Origin: Magnetovibrio blakemorei
GTDB lineage: Bacteria; Pseudomonadota; Alphaproteobacteria; Rhodospirillales; Magnetovibrionaceae
Direction: 5' to 3'
Assembly: GCF_001746755.1 (NCBI RefSeq)
Contig: NZ_MCGG01000010.1
Location: 1 to 64,000, forward strand
Length of the DNA: 64,000 bases
Numbering within the stretch: the stretch's first letter is position 1; every line of letters starts with the position of its first letter. The notes below the pieces were generated by a model. That model was not told the origin of the DNA. It saw only the letters and a program-made list of their open reading frames with translations, and did no database searches. The position numbers and the translations under genes were made by a program. Of this stretch, positions 53,411 to 62,676 are shown piece after piece.

Positions 53411-54217
53411 ATGTTGAATATGGGGTCAAAATCGAACGAAAACGCTCAGTGCCGTTGGCGGGGTGCCGTGATCGGTGGCGTGCTGGTGCTTTTGACCGGG
53501 TGTCAAACTACGTCCCTCTCCAAGACTGGAAATGACGATCCTTATCAGCAGGGCGGCGTGCAAACGACGATGCTGCAAGCCGGGCGCGAGGCCGAAAGCG
53601 CCAGCAAATACGAAACTGCAGCAGGCATTTATGGTCGCTTGTACGAGTCTCGTCCTGAAGACAGCGCTGTCCTCACCGCGTTTATTCGCAATATGCGTTA
53701 CAGCGGTCGGGCCAAGGAAATTGTTGGCTATGTCGAAAAACAAACGCCGCACATGTTGGCAGACCAATACGTCAAGTTTGAGTACGCAAAAGCGTTGCTG
53801 GCCGCTGGCCGCAAAGCGGAATCTTTGGATGCGCTCAAAGAATTGAGTCCCCAAATGCCCGATCAATGGCAGGTCTTTTCCGCCATCGGCATTGCCGCAG
53901 ATTCCTTGGAACTGTACGGCGAAGCCATGGCGGCCTACCGAACGGCGCTTCGATTATCGCCCAACAACGAAGTGGTGATGAACAATATGGCCATGTCGCA
54001 GGCCAGTGCCGGCCACCTTTTGGAAGCGATAGACACATTGGAGAAAGCCGCCGGGATTAACCGGACAAACCCACATATTCGACAAAACTTGGCCTTGCTC
54101 TACGCCATTAACGGTGACGTTGCTCGCGCTCAAACCCTTGCCGCTATGGACCTGGATGTGAGCGATGTGGAAACCAATTTATCTTTCTACCGTCGTTTCG
54201 AAGGGGCCGTTCAATGA
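53411..54217 (+). CDS. tadD: TadD-like lipoprotein with tetratricopeptide repeats
   Basis: The 268 residues have a lipobox-type signal (GVLVLLTGCQTT, lipidated C31) and TPR-like helical pairs (about 70-240, AMAAYRTALRLSPNNEVVMNNMA). TadD is an outer-membrane lipoprotein that helps assemble the Tad secretin. The PilZ gene overlaps its stop by four bases. Confidence 0.85.
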   Translation: MLNMGSKSNENAQCRWRGAVIGGVLVLLTGCQTTSLSKTGNDDPYQQGGVQTTMLQAGREAESASKYETAAGIYGRLYESRPEDSAVLTAFIRNMRYSGRAKEIVGYVEKQTPHMLADQYVKFEYAKALLAAGRKAESLDALKELSPQMPDQWQVFSAIGIAADSLELYGEAMAAYRTALRLSPNNEVVMNNMAMSQASAGHLLEAIDTLEKAAGINRTNPHIRQNLALLYAINGDVARAQTLAAMDLDVSDVETNLSFYRRFEGAVQ

Positions 54218-54699
54218 GCGATGAGGCCCTGAGCGACAAGACTTTGGGCGATGAAATGGTGACAGAATCGCATCTGTCTGCTTCGTCATCTGAAAATTTG
54301 GCTGAATTGGAAAAACGGCGCAACACGGTGCGGCTAACGACGGTGTTCGGTGGGCGAATCAGTCAGTACGGCCGGGCCTATGCGTGCACCATTTCCGATA
54401 TTTCCGTCGGCGGGGCGAAGGTTAAATTAAAAGATCCTAATGATTTTAAAGCGCTGGTGAAAGATCAAAGCGTGCAACTTGTGTTTGAGAGGCTTAGTGA
54501 CTACAAAGCTCTTAATGGAGTTGTCGCTTGGCAAAAAGCGAACGAATCTGTCGTTGGGTTGACGTTTACAGATCCGGAATTGCGTCGCCGGGTTGTGATT
54601 AAGCGCTTGATGCCAAACCGCTGGCGCATCGCCAATGAACATGCAAAGCGATCCGATACAGAAGGCATCGCGTCAGAAGATCATGATGAAACAACGTGA
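54214..54699 (+). CDS. PilZ-domain protein
   Basis: The 161 residues have a PilZ domain with both cyclic-di-GMP motifs: RNTVR (36-40, RxxxR) and DISVGG (62-67, DxSxxG). It should bind cyclic di-GMP. It overlaps tadD, so it probably links second-messenger level to pilus assembly. Confidence 0.88.
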   Translation: MSDEALSDKTLGDEMVTESHLSASSSENLAELEKRRNTVRLTTVFGGRISQYGRAYACTISDISVGGAKVKLKDPNDFKALVKDQSVQLVFERLSDYKALNGVVAWQKANESVVGLTFTDPELRRRVVIKRLMPNRWRIANEHAKRSDTEGIASEDHDETT

Positions 54700-54777
54700 A
54701 TTCGTGAAACGCGTTGTAGTACTTGAATTTCTTTGCCAAGATATCGGACAAGGTCCACGACTGATGAAGCCAATCTT

Positions 54778-55485
54778 ATGAATGAAGTTCAAGACCAGAC
54801 CGTCGACCCACAAAATCGCAAATTAGACGGTATCGAGCTTTTGGCCGAAGCGCCGCCGCAGGTGGTGCGCGAGTTGGAAGAGCGCTGTCAGTGGAAGCTG
54901 TACCAAGCCAATCAAATTGTCGTTGAGCGGGGTGAGGAATCCAGCGACGTGTTCTTCATTGCGAAGGGTGGCGTCAAAGTCATGGATTTTCTCGCCAATG
55001 ATCAAGAAATCGCTTTGGCAGAGCTGGGCACCGGAAGCAGCTTCGGCGAAATGTCCGCCATCGATTTTTCTCGGCGTTCGGCCCGGGTCGTCGCTATGCA
55101 AGACACGAGCGTGGCGATCTTGCCGAGCAAGGACTTTCGCCGTCTGCTGATGGATTGCCCGGGAATCGCTGTGATGCTGCTGAAGCGATTCGCTGGATTG
55201 ATTCGCACCTTGAACAATCGGGTGACATCGCTGAGCACCTTGAGCGCTCACCAGCGCGTGTACTATGAATTGCTGCGCATGTCTGAACCCAATACAGAAG
55301 GGGATGGCACGTGGATGATTCACTTTTTGCCCAAACATGAAGAAATTGCAAGTTGGAGCGGGACATCGCGCGAAGACGTTGCTATGGCCATCGGTCATTT
55401 GGCGCGCGAAGGCATTGTTGGGCGCAAGCATAAGTCCTTGGTGATCAAAGATCACGGCCGCTTGCAGATGCTCGTGAACCAGTGA
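54778..55485 (+). CDS. Crp/Fnr-family transcriptional regulator
   Basis: The 235 residues have a cyclic-nucleotide-binding-type beta-roll (about 15-130, with GTGSSFGEMSAIDFSRRSARV) and a C-terminal HTH (about 175-225, EEIASWSGTSREDVAMAIGHL). The FNR cysteine cluster is absent. The effector is unknown. The frame starts earlier at 54733, but no ribosome site supports it. It sits between the PilZ gene and flp, so it may regulate the pilus. Confidence 0.85.
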   Translation: MNEVQDQTVDPQNRKLDGIELLAEAPPQVVRELEERCQWKLYQANQIVVERGEESSDVFFIAKGGVKVMDFLANDQEIALAELGTGSSFGEMSAIDFSRRSARVVAMQDTSVAILPSKDFRRLLMDCPGIAVMLLKRFAGLIRTLNNRVTSLSTLSAHQRVYYELLRMSEPNTEGDGTWMIHFLPKHEEIASWSGTSREDVAMAIGHLAREGIVGRKHKSLVIKDHGRLQMLVNQ

Positions 55486-55844
55486 TCGTATGCAAGACGT
55501 CCCTTGTTGTGGTTACCTTGGTGTGACGTCTGTCATATGCATTTTATTGTAAACTAGATTATGTTGATGCTACTAAACCGCCAAAATCCATGTTTACCAT
55601 ATGGTTTTGACGGACGCTAAATCGTAACGGTTGCTCTTCGGCCGGTAACCTTGCGGTATCTTGTCTCCACTTGTCCTCGACGACAAAGCTTGTTTTTTAC
55701 TAATGTAAGATTAACAGCTTGGTTTATAAAGGGGAATTGGATACATGTGCTTGACTTCCAGTTTTCATTAGGCCAATGTTAGGCCACGTGATTGGAGTGT
55801 CCGGTCTTTTTTGTGGCCTTGAGCAAGACGTAGGAGTTGTGACA
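55486..55844. other. non-coding region before flp
   Basis: These 359 bases separate the Crp-type gene from the pilin gene and must contain the pilin promoter. The sequence is AT-richer. I see no gene or clear -35/-10 pair. A stretch reading TTAACAGCTTGGTTTA near 55711 is a partial match only to a CtrA box. Confidence 0.45.
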
Positions 55845-56030
55845 ATGGCTAAGTTTTCTAAGCTTATGACCCGTTTTACGCGTGATGAATCCGGTGCAAC
55901 CGCCATCGAGTATGGTCTGATTGCCGCCCTCATCGCAGTGGTTCTCATCGGTGCGCTGACCCTTTTGGGCACCTCCTTGAAATCCAAGTTCAACACAGTG
56001 AGTGATAGTTTAGCTACACCAGCAGAGTAA
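55845..56030 (+). CDS. flp: Flp/Fap-type pilin
   Basis: The ATG at 55845 follows AGGAG and gives a 61-residue prepilin: a short basic leader, the processing site G17|ATAIEYGL with E at +5, and a hydrophobic helix. It is the major subunit of the Tad pilus. A longer frame starts at 55776 but lacks a ribosome site. Confidence 0.93.
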   Translation: MAKFSKLMTRFTRDESGATAIEYGLIAALIAVVLIGALTLLGTSLKSKFNTVSDSLATPAE

Positions 56031-56082
56031 CCGCTGGGTTGAGATACAGCTGCAGTTCATTCGTGCAGTATGTGCGAACGCG

Positions 56083-56120
56083 GAACCGCCTCTGACCCCT
56101 GGTCGGAGGCGGTTCTGTTT
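56083..56120 (+). terminator. rho-independent terminator after flp
   Basis: GAACCGCCTCTGACC (56083-56097) pairs with GGTCGGAGGCGGTTC (56101-56115) around CCT, with one G-T pair, and is followed by TGTTTTT. It separates the abundant pilin transcript from cpaA. Confidence 0.88.
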
Positions 56121-56229
56121 TTACCTCATTATTTCAGGTCGTTTTCCTCTTAATTTGATATATTTTTGATATCTTCAAGCCAGTGTTGGTATGGTTTAGG
56201 GCACGTTTAGACTTAGGGGATGCCTCTGT

Positions 56230-56763
56230 ATGGCGACATTGCAATCTGAATTTTTAATTTTCTATATCGCCTTACTTATTTATGGCGCTTGGTCGGATGC
56301 GCGCACTTTGAAAATTCCCAATTGGGTGTCGCTGACCTTGTTGGTGGCCTTCTTTCCGACTGCCTTAAGTGCGGGGTTGAGCCTTGAAACCATCTCTTGG
56401 CACTTAGGCGGCGGTTTGCTGTTTTTGGTGGCGGGTTTTGTCCTATTTGCTTTCGGCCTGTTTGGCGGCGGTGATGCAAAATTGTTGGCCGTGTGCGCGC
56501 TGTGGACGGGCTGGGATCAGCTGTTGTGGCTTTTGGCCGCCGTTGTTTTGGTCGGGGGCGGCCTTTGCATCCTCGTAATCATCTTGCGTCGGGGGTTAGG
56601 GATGTGGCCTGATTGGCTGGTAAACGCGGCAAAAGGCCTATTTGAGCCAAACAAAGCGGTGCCTTACGGGATCGCCATCGCAGCGGGCGCGCTGATGGTC
56701 TTGCCGCGTATGGCGATTTTCCCACCCATGTGGCGGGACTTGCTGGCATTAATTTTAGGCTAG
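56230..56763 (+). CDS. cpaA: prepilin peptidase CpaA/TadV
   Basis: The 177-residue membrane protein has the two catalytic aspartates of type IV prepilin peptidases, D23 (SDARTLKIPN) and D82 (FGGGDAKLLA). It cleaves and may process Flp and the TadE/TadF pseudopilins. It ends two bases before the stop of the convergent PAP2 gene. Confidence 0.93.
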   Translation: MATLQSEFLIFYIALLIYGAWSDARTLKIPNWVSLTLLVAFFPTALSAGLSLETISWHLGGGLLFLVAGFVLFAFGLFGGGDAKLLAVCALWTGWDQLLWLLAAVVLVGGGLCILVIILRRGLGMWPDWLVNAAKGLFEPNKAVPYGIAIAAGALMVLPRMAIFPPMWRDLLALILG

Positions 56764-56765
56764 AG

Positions 56766-57902
56766 TCAGGCCCCTGGAGATTGCCCGTCCTGTAACAGGT
56801 CGGAGCTTGCGTTTGAGGGGCAGGGAGCTGGGGGCACAACGTTGCGCACAATCCATCCGGCGGCCATCCAAGCCATAGCCGCACCGATCAGGGCCACGTA
56901 GCCATCTACGGCATAATGCCATCCCAGATGAACGGATCCGACCATAATTATGACAACATACGTGCCCGTAATCCATGCCATGCGGCGACTGAATGAGCGA
57001 GCCAATAAAAATATCAATAAAGCCACCGCGACATGGAGCGATGGCATTGCCGAAATGCCTCCGCCCAGGCCAGCCTTGCCGTCTTGGTACAGGCGCCATA
57101 GGTATTCCTGTCCGAGAAGGGCCCGGTTGGTGAAAATGTCCTGTGTGGACTGGAGATAGGCAAGTTGTTCGGCAAAGGGGTTGGGGCCATCAACGATATA
57201 GCCGTAATAACAGGGGCCGGCTGAGGAAAATAGCAATGCGCCAAGGCTGCCCAGGATCGCCCAAGTCAACACAAACGAAATCAGAAATTGCATCCGCAAC
57301 GCCCGTTTTTCGAGCCGAAACATCTGCCAATAGACAACACAAATCATCCCGTGCCAAAAATTATACAGGTAGCTCAATGCCGATGTGACCAGGGGATGGC
57401 CGAGCACGGGTTGCAGAAGTTGCCACGGGTGCACACCGCCGTGCAGGGCTAAGTCGGCACGCATCAGAGTTTGGTCCCAGGCAAAAGGCACAATTTCAGG
57501 TATTGATATCTTGAAGGACGTGAAAACACTGGAAAACAAGGGCAGCAGCAAAACCGGAATATACGCGGCGGCGGCGCGATCAAGCGAAAAAATTTCACTT
57601 TGACGAATCCCCTTCCACAAACCAGCGGTGCGAAAAGGCCGCACGTGCAGAGCATGGTAGGTGGTTTCGCCAAAAATGCGAAACCCGGCCATTGCCACCA
57701 AGGGAATGGCGGTTGCGATCAGATACTCATCAAACACCGGCAATCCCACAATGCCATGACTTTCTAGGTAAGCCACCGCGATAATGCAGTACAGCACGGT
57801 CAGGACGAACAAAGCAAAGTGATGGGAGGCTTCAGCGCGCAGACGATCCTGCCACGATAAGGGTAACGCTGTTTTTTGGCGAGATGGCGAACGCGTCAGC
57901 AC
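56766..57902 (-). CDS. PAP2-superfamily membrane phosphatase or lipid transferase
   Basis: The 378 residues have about six to eight membrane helices and the PAP2 motifs MPSLHVA and HLGWHYAVDGY, with the catalytic histidines. The long N-terminal membrane part resembles PAP2_3/inositolphosphotransferase-like enzymes acting on lipids. It follows tadC by 15 bases on the same strand, so it is probably the last gene of the Tad operon. The link to the pilus is unexplained. Confidence 0.83.
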   Translation of the reverse strand: MLTRSPSRQKTALPLSWQDRLRAEASHHFALFVLTVLYCIIAVAYLESHGIVGLPVFDEYLIATAIPLVAMAGFRIFGETTYHALHVRPFRTAGLWKGIRQSEIFSLDRAAAAYIPVLLLPLFSSVFTSFKISIPEIVPFAWDQTLMRADLALHGGVHPWQLLQPVLGHPLVTSALSYLYNFWHGMICVVYWQMFRLEKRALRMQFLISFVLTWAILGSLGALLFSSAGPCYYGYIVDGPNPFAEQLAYLQSTQDIFTNRALLGQEYLWRLYQDGKAGLGGGISAMPSLHVAVALLIFLLARSFSRRMAWITGTYVVIIMVGSVHLGWHYAVDGYVALIGAAMAWMAAGWIVRNVVPPAPCPSNASSDLLQDGQSPGA

Positions 57903-57917
57903 AAATTCGGTATCCGA

Positions 57918-58880
57918 TCACATGCTGGAAATGCGGATGGCGGCAGGCCCGATTACGACCATGAACAGCGGCGGCAAAAAGAACAAAATCATCGGTACCG
58001 TGAGCATGGCAGGCAGGGATGCGCCCTTTTTTTCCGCCGCCGACATGCGTTCTTCGCGCCGTTCTTGTGACAGAACCTTCAGCGCTTGGCCCACGGGCGT
58101 ACCATACTTTTCAGACTGAACAAGGGTTGTCGCCAGAGACTTGATGGCGGGCAGACCGGTGCGTTCGGCAAAATTCATATAGGCCTTGTGGCGATTGCCC
58201 AGGTACGCCAACTCGGCAGATGTCAGGCCGAATTCCTGCGCCAGCGCGGGGGATTTGGTGGCGATTTCGGCGGTCACACGGTCAAACGCGCCTTCCACCG
58301 ACAAGCCGCCTTCCACACAAATCACCATCAAATCGAGCGCATCGGCAAAGCCAGAGTTCAGCTCAACTTGGCGTTTTTGTGCTGCGTTGGTGACGAACAC
58401 TTTGGGCAGATAAAAGCCAGCCGCCGCTGCTGCCGCCATCATCAAGGCCTTAACGGGCAACGGGTAGGGGAAGTTTTTCCACGCCGAAATGACAATCAGG
58501 GCGATGACAAACGTGCCAATGGCCATGGCGATGCGGGCGAAGGTGAACATGACCAACGCGCTTTGGCTGCGATAGCCGGCTTGCGCCAGGCTGCTTTTGA
58601 GTTCTTTGGACGACAGGGCTTCGTCTAACTTCAAAGCATGCAAAATCTTTTTCATCACATCGTCACGGGTTTGCGACTGGCGTTGACGGATGGAAGAGCC
58701 TTTGGACGCAAAGCTGTCCATTTGGTCGCGCGACAGTTCCTTGCGCCGATTGGAAACCATTTTGACGCGCTTGGACGTGCTTCCGGTAAACAAAAACGGC
58801 AGGGCCAGGGCGGCCACGGTGATAAACGCAGCCAGTACGGCCATAGAGACGATCAGGGTGGGAACGGGAATGCCAAACAT
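57918..58880 (-). CDS. tadC: TadC-type inner-membrane platform protein
   Basis: From the ATG at 58880 the protein has 320 residues with a GspF-like cytoplasmic domain (EGGLSVEGAFDRV) and four membrane segments. TadC forms, with TadB, the inner-membrane platform of the Tad pilus. A GAGGAGG lies 11 bases before the ATG. The frame is open to 58907. Confidence 0.93.
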   Translation of the reverse strand: MFGIPVPTLIVSMAVLAAFITVAALALPFLFTGSTSKRVKMVSNRRKELSRDQMDSFASKGSSIRQRQSQTRDDVMKKILHALKLDEALSSKELKSSLAQAGYRSQSALVMFTFARIAMAIGTFVIALIVISAWKNFPYPLPVKALMMAAAAAAGFYLPKVFVTNAAQKRQVELNSGFADALDLMVICVEGGLSVEGAFDRVTAEIATKSPALAQEFGLTSAELAYLGNRHKAYMNFAERTGLPAIKSLATTLVQSEKYGTPVGQALKVLSQERREERMSAAEKKGASLPAMLTVPMILFFLPPLFMVVIGPAAIRISSM

Positions 58881-58896
58881 GTGCTTTACGTCCTCC

Positions 58897-59877
58897 TCAA
58901 ACCTCAAAATTGATCATACGTGACATGACAAAAACACCGACACCCATCATGCCTAAGGCAATGAAAACCAAGTGAATGCCATCGGTGAAAAGGGTCGCCA
59001 CATAGGGCGGGTTGACCATGGACAGCATGCCCAAAACAAAAAACGGCAGACTGGCGATGATGCCCGCTGAGGCTTTCGCTTCCGAACTGAGTGCTTGGAT
59101 TTTGTCTTTGATGCGTTTGCGGTCGCGCAGCACAGTGGATAAGTTTTCCAAGGTCGCCGCCAAATTGCCGCCGGTTTGCTTTTGAATCTGCAACACGATG
59201 GCAAAGAACTTAAATTCTGCCGTTGGGATGCGCTTTAAGGCACGGGACAAGATTTCTTCCAAAGTCATCCCTAAGCGCTGGCCTTCGACCACCATGGTGA
59301 ATTCTTCGCCCAAGGGCCCTTCAAATTCGCGGGCAATGACGTTGAGGCATTCGCCAACGGGTAAACCGGATTTGATGCCGCGGGTGATGACGTCGATGGC
59401 TTCGGCGAAGTGCTTGGTGAACTCTTCTTGGCGTTTGCGCGCCATGCGGCCCAAGATATATTTGGGCAATCCCGCCCCGGCGACGATGCCCACTGCGGGT
59501 ATGGCCAAAGGCGGCGCCCCCGTGAGATAAGCGCCGAGGGTCCCAACAATGCCCAAGACGATGCAAATCATCACCAGCACCTTAACTTCGACTTGCAGTC
59601 CGGCCTGCAGAAGGGCCGAAGCGATCTTGTCGCCCATGCCTTCGTCTTTTTGCTCTTCACCGATGCCTTTTAACTTGTCTTGAATGCGTTTTTGTCGCCG
59701 CCCTTCGGCCTTGGCTGAGATGGAGCCGCTGTTGGCGATGGAGCCAATGGACTCAATGCGTTTTTTGAGCCGCACCTTCGGTTTTAAGGCAAACGACACC
59801 ATGGCACCGACAATCACGAACAGGCCCATGCCGACGGCACCGGCAATCATGACGAGGACGGGGAAGTCAATATTCAT
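58897..59877 (-). CDS. tadB: TadB-type inner-membrane platform protein
   Basis: The ATG at 59877 follows GAGGGGG and gives 326 residues. It has an N-terminal membrane helix, a GspF-like domain (ITRGIKSGLPVGECLNVIA, EILSRALKRIPTAEFKFF), and C-terminal helices. It partners TadC. The cpaF stop is 12 bases before the ATG. Confidence 0.94.
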   Translation of the reverse strand: MNIDFPVLVMIAGAVGMGLFVIVGAMVSFALKPKVRLKKRIESIGSIANSGSISAKAEGRRQKRIQDKLKGIGEEQKDEGMGDKIASALLQAGLQVEVKVLVMICIVLGIVGTLGAYLTGAPPLAIPAVGIVAGAGLPKYILGRMARKRQEEFTKHFAEAIDVITRGIKSGLPVGECLNVIAREFEGPLGEEFTMVVEGQRLGMTLEEILSRALKRIPTAEFKFFAIVLQIQKQTGGNLAATLENLSTVLRDRKRIKDKIQALSSEAKASAGIIASLPFFVLGMLSMVNPPYVATLFTDGIHLVFIALGMMGVGVFVMSRMINFEV

Positions 59878-59888
59878 GAACGGCCCCC

Positions 59889-61376
59889 TCAAATCCCGGT
59901 AAATTGCATGGCTTCGGCCAGTTTGGCTTCAAGGCCGTAGTAACGCGCCTTTTCCCAAAACGATGGCCGCATGCCGGTGAATTTATGACGCCCCACCAAT
60001 TTCCCGTTGGCGTCTTCACCTTCGATTTCATAGACGCAGATGTCTTGCAAGGTGACCACGTCGCCTTCCATGCCGATGACTTCGGTCAAGTGAGTGATCT
60101 TACGCGAGCCATCGCGCAGGCGCGCGGCCTGGACAATGATGTGGACCGCGCCGGAAATTTGTTCGCGCATGGCTCTGGACGGCAGGTTGTAGCCGCCCAT
60201 CATAATCATGTTTTCAATACGCGACAGCGCTTCGCGCGGGTTGTTGGCGTGAACCGTGCCCATGGACCCGTCATGGCCGGTGTTCATGGCTTGCAACAAG
60301 TCAAAGGCCTCAGGGCCGCGAACTTCGCCGACGATGATGCGTTCAGGGCGCATGCGCAGGCAGTTCTTGACCAAGTCGCGCATGGAAATTTCGCCTTTGC
60401 CTTCCAAGTTGGGCGGGCGGGTTTCCAGGCGCACAACGTGGGGCTGTTGCAACTGCAATTCGGCGGAATCTTCGCAGGTTATGATGCGTTCCGAGCTTTC
60501 GATGTGGCCAGTCATACAGTTGAGCAAGGTGGTCTTGCCCGAACCCGTACCGCCCGAAATCAGCGTGTTCAAACGGATTGCGGAGATCACTTCCAAGACG
60601 GTTTTCAGCTCCGGCGTGATGGAGCCGAATTTGAGCAAGTCCTCCAGCGTTAACTTGTCCTTTTTGAACTTGCGAATGGTGAGCGCGGTGCCGTCAATGG
60701 CCAGTGGCGGGGCGATGACGTTGACGCGCGAACCATCTGCCAAACGGGCGTCGCAAATGGGGCTGGCTTCGTCGACGCGTCTGCCGACCGCCGATACGAT
60801 GCGCTGGCAAATGTTCATCAATTGCGCCTGGTCGCGGAATTTGACGTCGGTTTTTTCCATCTTACCATTGACTTCGATGTAGGTGATGTTTGGGCCGTTC
60901 ACCATCAAATCGGCGATGTCATCGCGCATCAGCAATGGTTCAAGCGGACCGAGGCCTAAGATGTCGTTGCAGATGTCTTGGATGACCGTTTGTTGTTCCT
61001 GGATGGACAGCACCAACCCCCGCATGGAGATGATTTCGCTGACCATGTCGTTGATTTCTTCGCGCACCTGATCGGGGGTGAGGGAACTGAGTTCGGCCAA
61101 ATCAACGGCTTCCATCAAGTCGTTGAAGACATTGATTTTGACCGCATCAAGTTTTTCTTTGGCTTCAGCGCTCAACGGGGCATTGGTTTTTGCCTTAACT
61201 TCCACCTCCGGCTTTGGTGCAGATTTCGGCGCAGACTTTGCTGGGGCAGCGGCAGCAGGAGCCGTCGCGGCAGGGGCAGGCGCAGGATCTGAAGCGGGCG
61301 TGTCTTTTTTCACACCGCCGCCAAAGGGCTTAGGAGGGGGTGATCCCGGTCCGGCTGATCCGCGTCGTCCAAACAT
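59889..61376 (-). CDS. cpaF: TadA/CpaF secretion ATPase
   Basis: The 495 residues have a Pro/Ala/Lys-rich N-terminus (1-65), then a VirB11/GspE-type ATPase with Walker A SGGTGSGKTTLLN, Asp-box and His-box patterns, and RDLVKNCLRMRPERIIVGEVRG. It powers pilus assembly and, in known systems, retraction. It ends just before tadB. Confidence 0.95.
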   Translation of the reverse strand: MFGRRGSAGPGSPPPKPFGGGVKKDTPASDPAPAPAATAPAAAAPAKSAPKSAPKPEVEVKAKTNAPLSAEAKEKLDAVKINVFNDLMEAVDLAELSSLTPDQVREEINDMVSEIISMRGLVLSIQEQQTVIQDICNDILGLGPLEPLLMRDDIADLMVNGPNITYIEVNGKMEKTDVKFRDQAQLMNICQRIVSAVGRRVDEASPICDARLADGSRVNVIAPPLAIDGTALTIRKFKKDKLTLEDLLKFGSITPELKTVLEVISAIRLNTLISGGTGSGKTTLLNCMTGHIESSERIITCEDSAELQLQQPHVVRLETRPPNLEGKGEISMRDLVKNCLRMRPERIIVGEVRGPEAFDLLQAMNTGHDGSMGTVHANNPREALSRIENMIMMGGYNLPSRAMREQISGAVHIIVQAARLRDGSRKITHLTEVIGMEGDVVTLQDICVYEIEGEDANGKLVGRHKFTGMRPSFWEKARYYGLEAKLAEAMQFTGI

Positions 61377-61449
61377 GGTGTGCGTCTGTATCCGTTCTTG
61401 TCAAAGTCTTAAGGTTGAAGGTTTGATCCGTTATTTTGGCTGATTTATC

Positions 61450-62646
61450 CTACTTCTTGAAGAGAGAAGACATCAGCCCGCCACTGGTTTTTTTCGCCAG
61501 TCTACTAGCGCTTTCCTTGCCACTGACCATTTGTGCCAATATTTCAATGCTTTGTGCCGCATTTGACTTGGGCGCAACCTTGCGGATCATTTCGCCGTTG
61601 TTCATGGCGGCGGCAAAGGGATCTGGCTCAAAGGCAATGTTAAGTGAGGGTTTGGTGCCCAAAACTTCTTTGAATTCCTTGTCGGTCAGCTCGCCTTTTT
61701 TCTGTTCGCCGACCCGATTTAAGATCAAACGGGTGGGGGCTTCCAGACCGCGGTTGGGGGCTAAAAATTCAAAAATATTTTTCCCGTCACGCAGGTTGTA
61801 AAGGTCGGGCGCGCCGACGATCACGGTGTCGTCGGCATCCACCACCATATCTTGAACCCAAGCGTTCCACATGTGGGGAATATCCAACACCACATAGCTG
61901 GCCATTTGTTTGACCACGTTCAAAACAGCTTCCAACGACTGAGGGGTGATTTCAATGCCGCTGTTTAAGTTTCCCGGCGCACACAGCAACGAAACGTTTT
62001 GTCCCCCCGATTCCAGATACCGCATCAACATGGTTTCATCTATTGATCCGGCCTGGGCAATGGCATCGGCAACGGTTTGCGCGGGTTGCAGGTTAAAGCT
62101 CAGGGCAGCGGTGCCGTAAGGGATGTCCAAATCGACGATGATGACGTCTTCGTCGTAAAGCCGTGCCAATTCAGAGGCCACATTGTGCGCCAACACCGAA
62201 CTGCCGACCCCGCCACGTAAACCGGAAAACGCGATGGTGCGGCTTTTGGCGTGCAGGGTTTTGTCGGCAAAGGCATCGATGATGGAGGCCTTGAGTTCTT
62301 CGACCGTCAGCGTATTTAAGAAATACTGGCTGATGCCTTGATCAATTAGGGTCTTGAACAGGTTGATGTCGTTTTCTGCGCCGACGATCACCACCTTTGT
62401 GCCGGGCTGACAGACTTCCGCCAGGGCGTTCAGTTCGTCGAAGAAAGCTTCGCCCTCGGCTCGCGTCTCGACCAACAGCAATTGCGGCGTGGAGTGTGTG
62501 GTCAAAAACGCCAGCGCGCCCGCCATGCCGCCGTCCTGGACGGAAATGGAGGAGCGCAAAAACAGGCGGTCCTCAGTTAAGGCGTTGACCGCGTCGCGGA
62601 CGGCATCTGTGAGGACAAATGCACCGATGTTGATTCTGAGAATCAA
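61450..62646 (-). CDS. cpaE: CpaE/TadZ-type MinD-like localisation protein
   Basis: The 398 residues contain a receiver-like N-terminal domain (about 1-125) and a MinD/ParA-like domain whose Walker A is GLRGGVGSSVLA (142-153). Both conserved lysines of the deviant Walker A (KGGxGKT) are replaced, so ATP hydrolysis is doubtful. CpaE/TadZ places the pilus machinery at the pole. The Walker loss is known in some TadZ proteins. Confidence 0.91.
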   Translation of the reverse strand: MILRINIGAFVLTDAVRDAVNALTEDRLFLRSSISVQDGGMAGALAFLTTHSTPQLLLVETRAEGEAFFDELNALAEVCQPGTKVVIVGAENDINLFKTLIDQGISQYFLNTLTVEELKASIIDAFADKTLHAKSRTIAFSGLRGGVGSSVLAHNVASELARLYDEDVIIVDLDIPYGTAALSFNLQPAQTVADAIAQAGSIDETMLMRYLESGGQNVSLLCAPGNLNSGIEITPQSLEAVLNVVKQMASYVVLDIPHMWNAWVQDMVVDADDTVIVGAPDLYNLRDGKNIFEFLAPNRGLEAPTRLILNRVGEQKKGELTDKEFKEVLGTKPSLNIAFEPDPFAAAMNNGEMIRKVAPKSNAAQSIEILAQMVSGKESASRLAKKTSGGLMSSLFKK

Positions 62647-62676
62647 GTGAGCCTCCTTTGCATTTGTATCCGCATC

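Noticed and set aside
55700-55730. CtrA-type box (TTAA-N7-TTAA) before flp
   Set aside because: Only one half-site is good; the second reads GTTT, so it is listed only as a remark.
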